Shown: in pieces, positions 21,228-21,394 of the stretch
Position numbering within the stretch: position 1 is the stretch's first letter
Layout: each line of letters starts with the position of its first letter
Assembly (NCBI GenBank): GCA_964647255.1
Contig: CAZYGI010000062.1
Location: forward strand, 1-21,394
DNA length: 21,394 nucleotides
Direction of reading: 5' to 3'
Source: CAWJEL01 sp964647255
GTDB taxonomy: Bacteria > Chloroflexota > Anaerolineae > CG2-30-64-16
Program-made: the position numbers and the translations under genes
Notes under the pieces: generated by a model
The model's database searches: none
What the model was told of the DNA's origin: nothing
What the model saw: only the letters and a program-made list of their open reading frames with translations

Positions 21228-21394
21228 ATGCAGAAACGCGCACTTGGCAACAGCACCCTGGAAGTCTCGGCTCTCGGGCTTGGCTGCATGCGGATGAGCC
21301 ATGATGAGAACCCGCTTCCAGACAAGCAGGAGATGATTTCGTTTCTTCACGCGGCGGTTGACCACGGCATCACCTTCTTCGATACGGCTGAGGT
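21228..21394 (+). CDS. Aldo/keto reductase, N-terminal part (cut by window end)
   Basis: The first 55 residues are visible. ATG 21228 has AGGAGA 7 nt upstream. MQKRALGNSTLEVSALGLGC and MRMSH are the typical first strand and loop of the (beta/alpha)8 aldo/keto reductase barrel. HAAVDHGITFFDTAE carries the catalytic-tetrad Asp52 and leads to the expected EVYG Tyr just past the edge. The opening closely follows the YhdN/AKR13-type reductases that use NADPH to reduce aldehydes and ketones. The substrate cannot be told. It has its own promoter, 141 nt or more after the XRE-type regulator, and may be its target. Confidence 0.92.
   Translation, partial: MQKRALGNSTLEVSALGLGCMRMSHDENPLPDKQEMISFLHAAVDHGITFFDTAE

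Overview
The window looks like a metagenome-derived scaffold from a GC-rich Chloroflexota bacterium (Anaerolineae/Caldilineae-like). The basis is family recognition only: a MalT/LuxR-type regulator starting MPAPILATKLYIPLPRP, a bactofilin-like membrane protein, a large modular secreted C25-type peptidase ending in TFLPVIVR, and many short dispersed palindromes. Two runs of N (2835-2933 and 4382-4576) interrupt one gene. No rRNA, tRNA, CRISPR array or complete insertion sequence was seen.

Layout. 1-2059: the end of a small membrane protein gene, then a tight pair of a DUF4386 membrane protein and a zinc-less MDR oxidoreductase. 2060-2642: a branched palindromic element, then a decayed C_GCAxxG_C_C redox-protein gene with TGA exactly at its first conserved Cys codon. 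2643-5174: a MalT-type LuxR regulator with a leaderless promoter. 5547-9649: a DUF333-type lipoprotein, a bactofilin-like/multi-TM protein and a NarL-type sensor kinase/response regulator pair. These read in one direction and plausibly serve the cell envelope. 10041-16411 (minus strand): a 1273-residue secreted protein (five-bladed propeller, PPC-like domain interrupted by eleven DIGQLA hexapeptides, clan CD/C25-type peptidase, C-terminal beta domains), followed 53 nt later by an AAA/TPR ATPase. 16412-17106: a decayed membrane-protein operon and a 161-bp imperfect palindrome. 17107-18158 (minus): a cupin and a small secreted protein. 18323-21040: an XRE-HTH/NB-ARC/TPR regulator with a near-consensus leaderless promoter. 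21228-end: the start of an aldo/keto reductase.

How it works together. The window is dense in signalling: three STAND/AAA-type ATPases with helical-repeat sensor regions (MalT-like, stand-alone AAA-TPR, XRE-NB-ARC-TPR) and one two-component system. The regulators probably control their neighbours (oxidoreductases, cupin, lipoprotein), but nothing in the sequence proves targets.

The most unusual signal is structural. Short palindromic or repetitive DNA modules occur between genes and also in frame inside at least two coding regions (sensor kinase, secreted peptidase), with a weaker case in the LuxR regulator linker. This resembles the in-frame palindromic elements known from Rickettsia. The DIGQLA tandem array inside a beta-sandwich loop is the other feature most worth following up.
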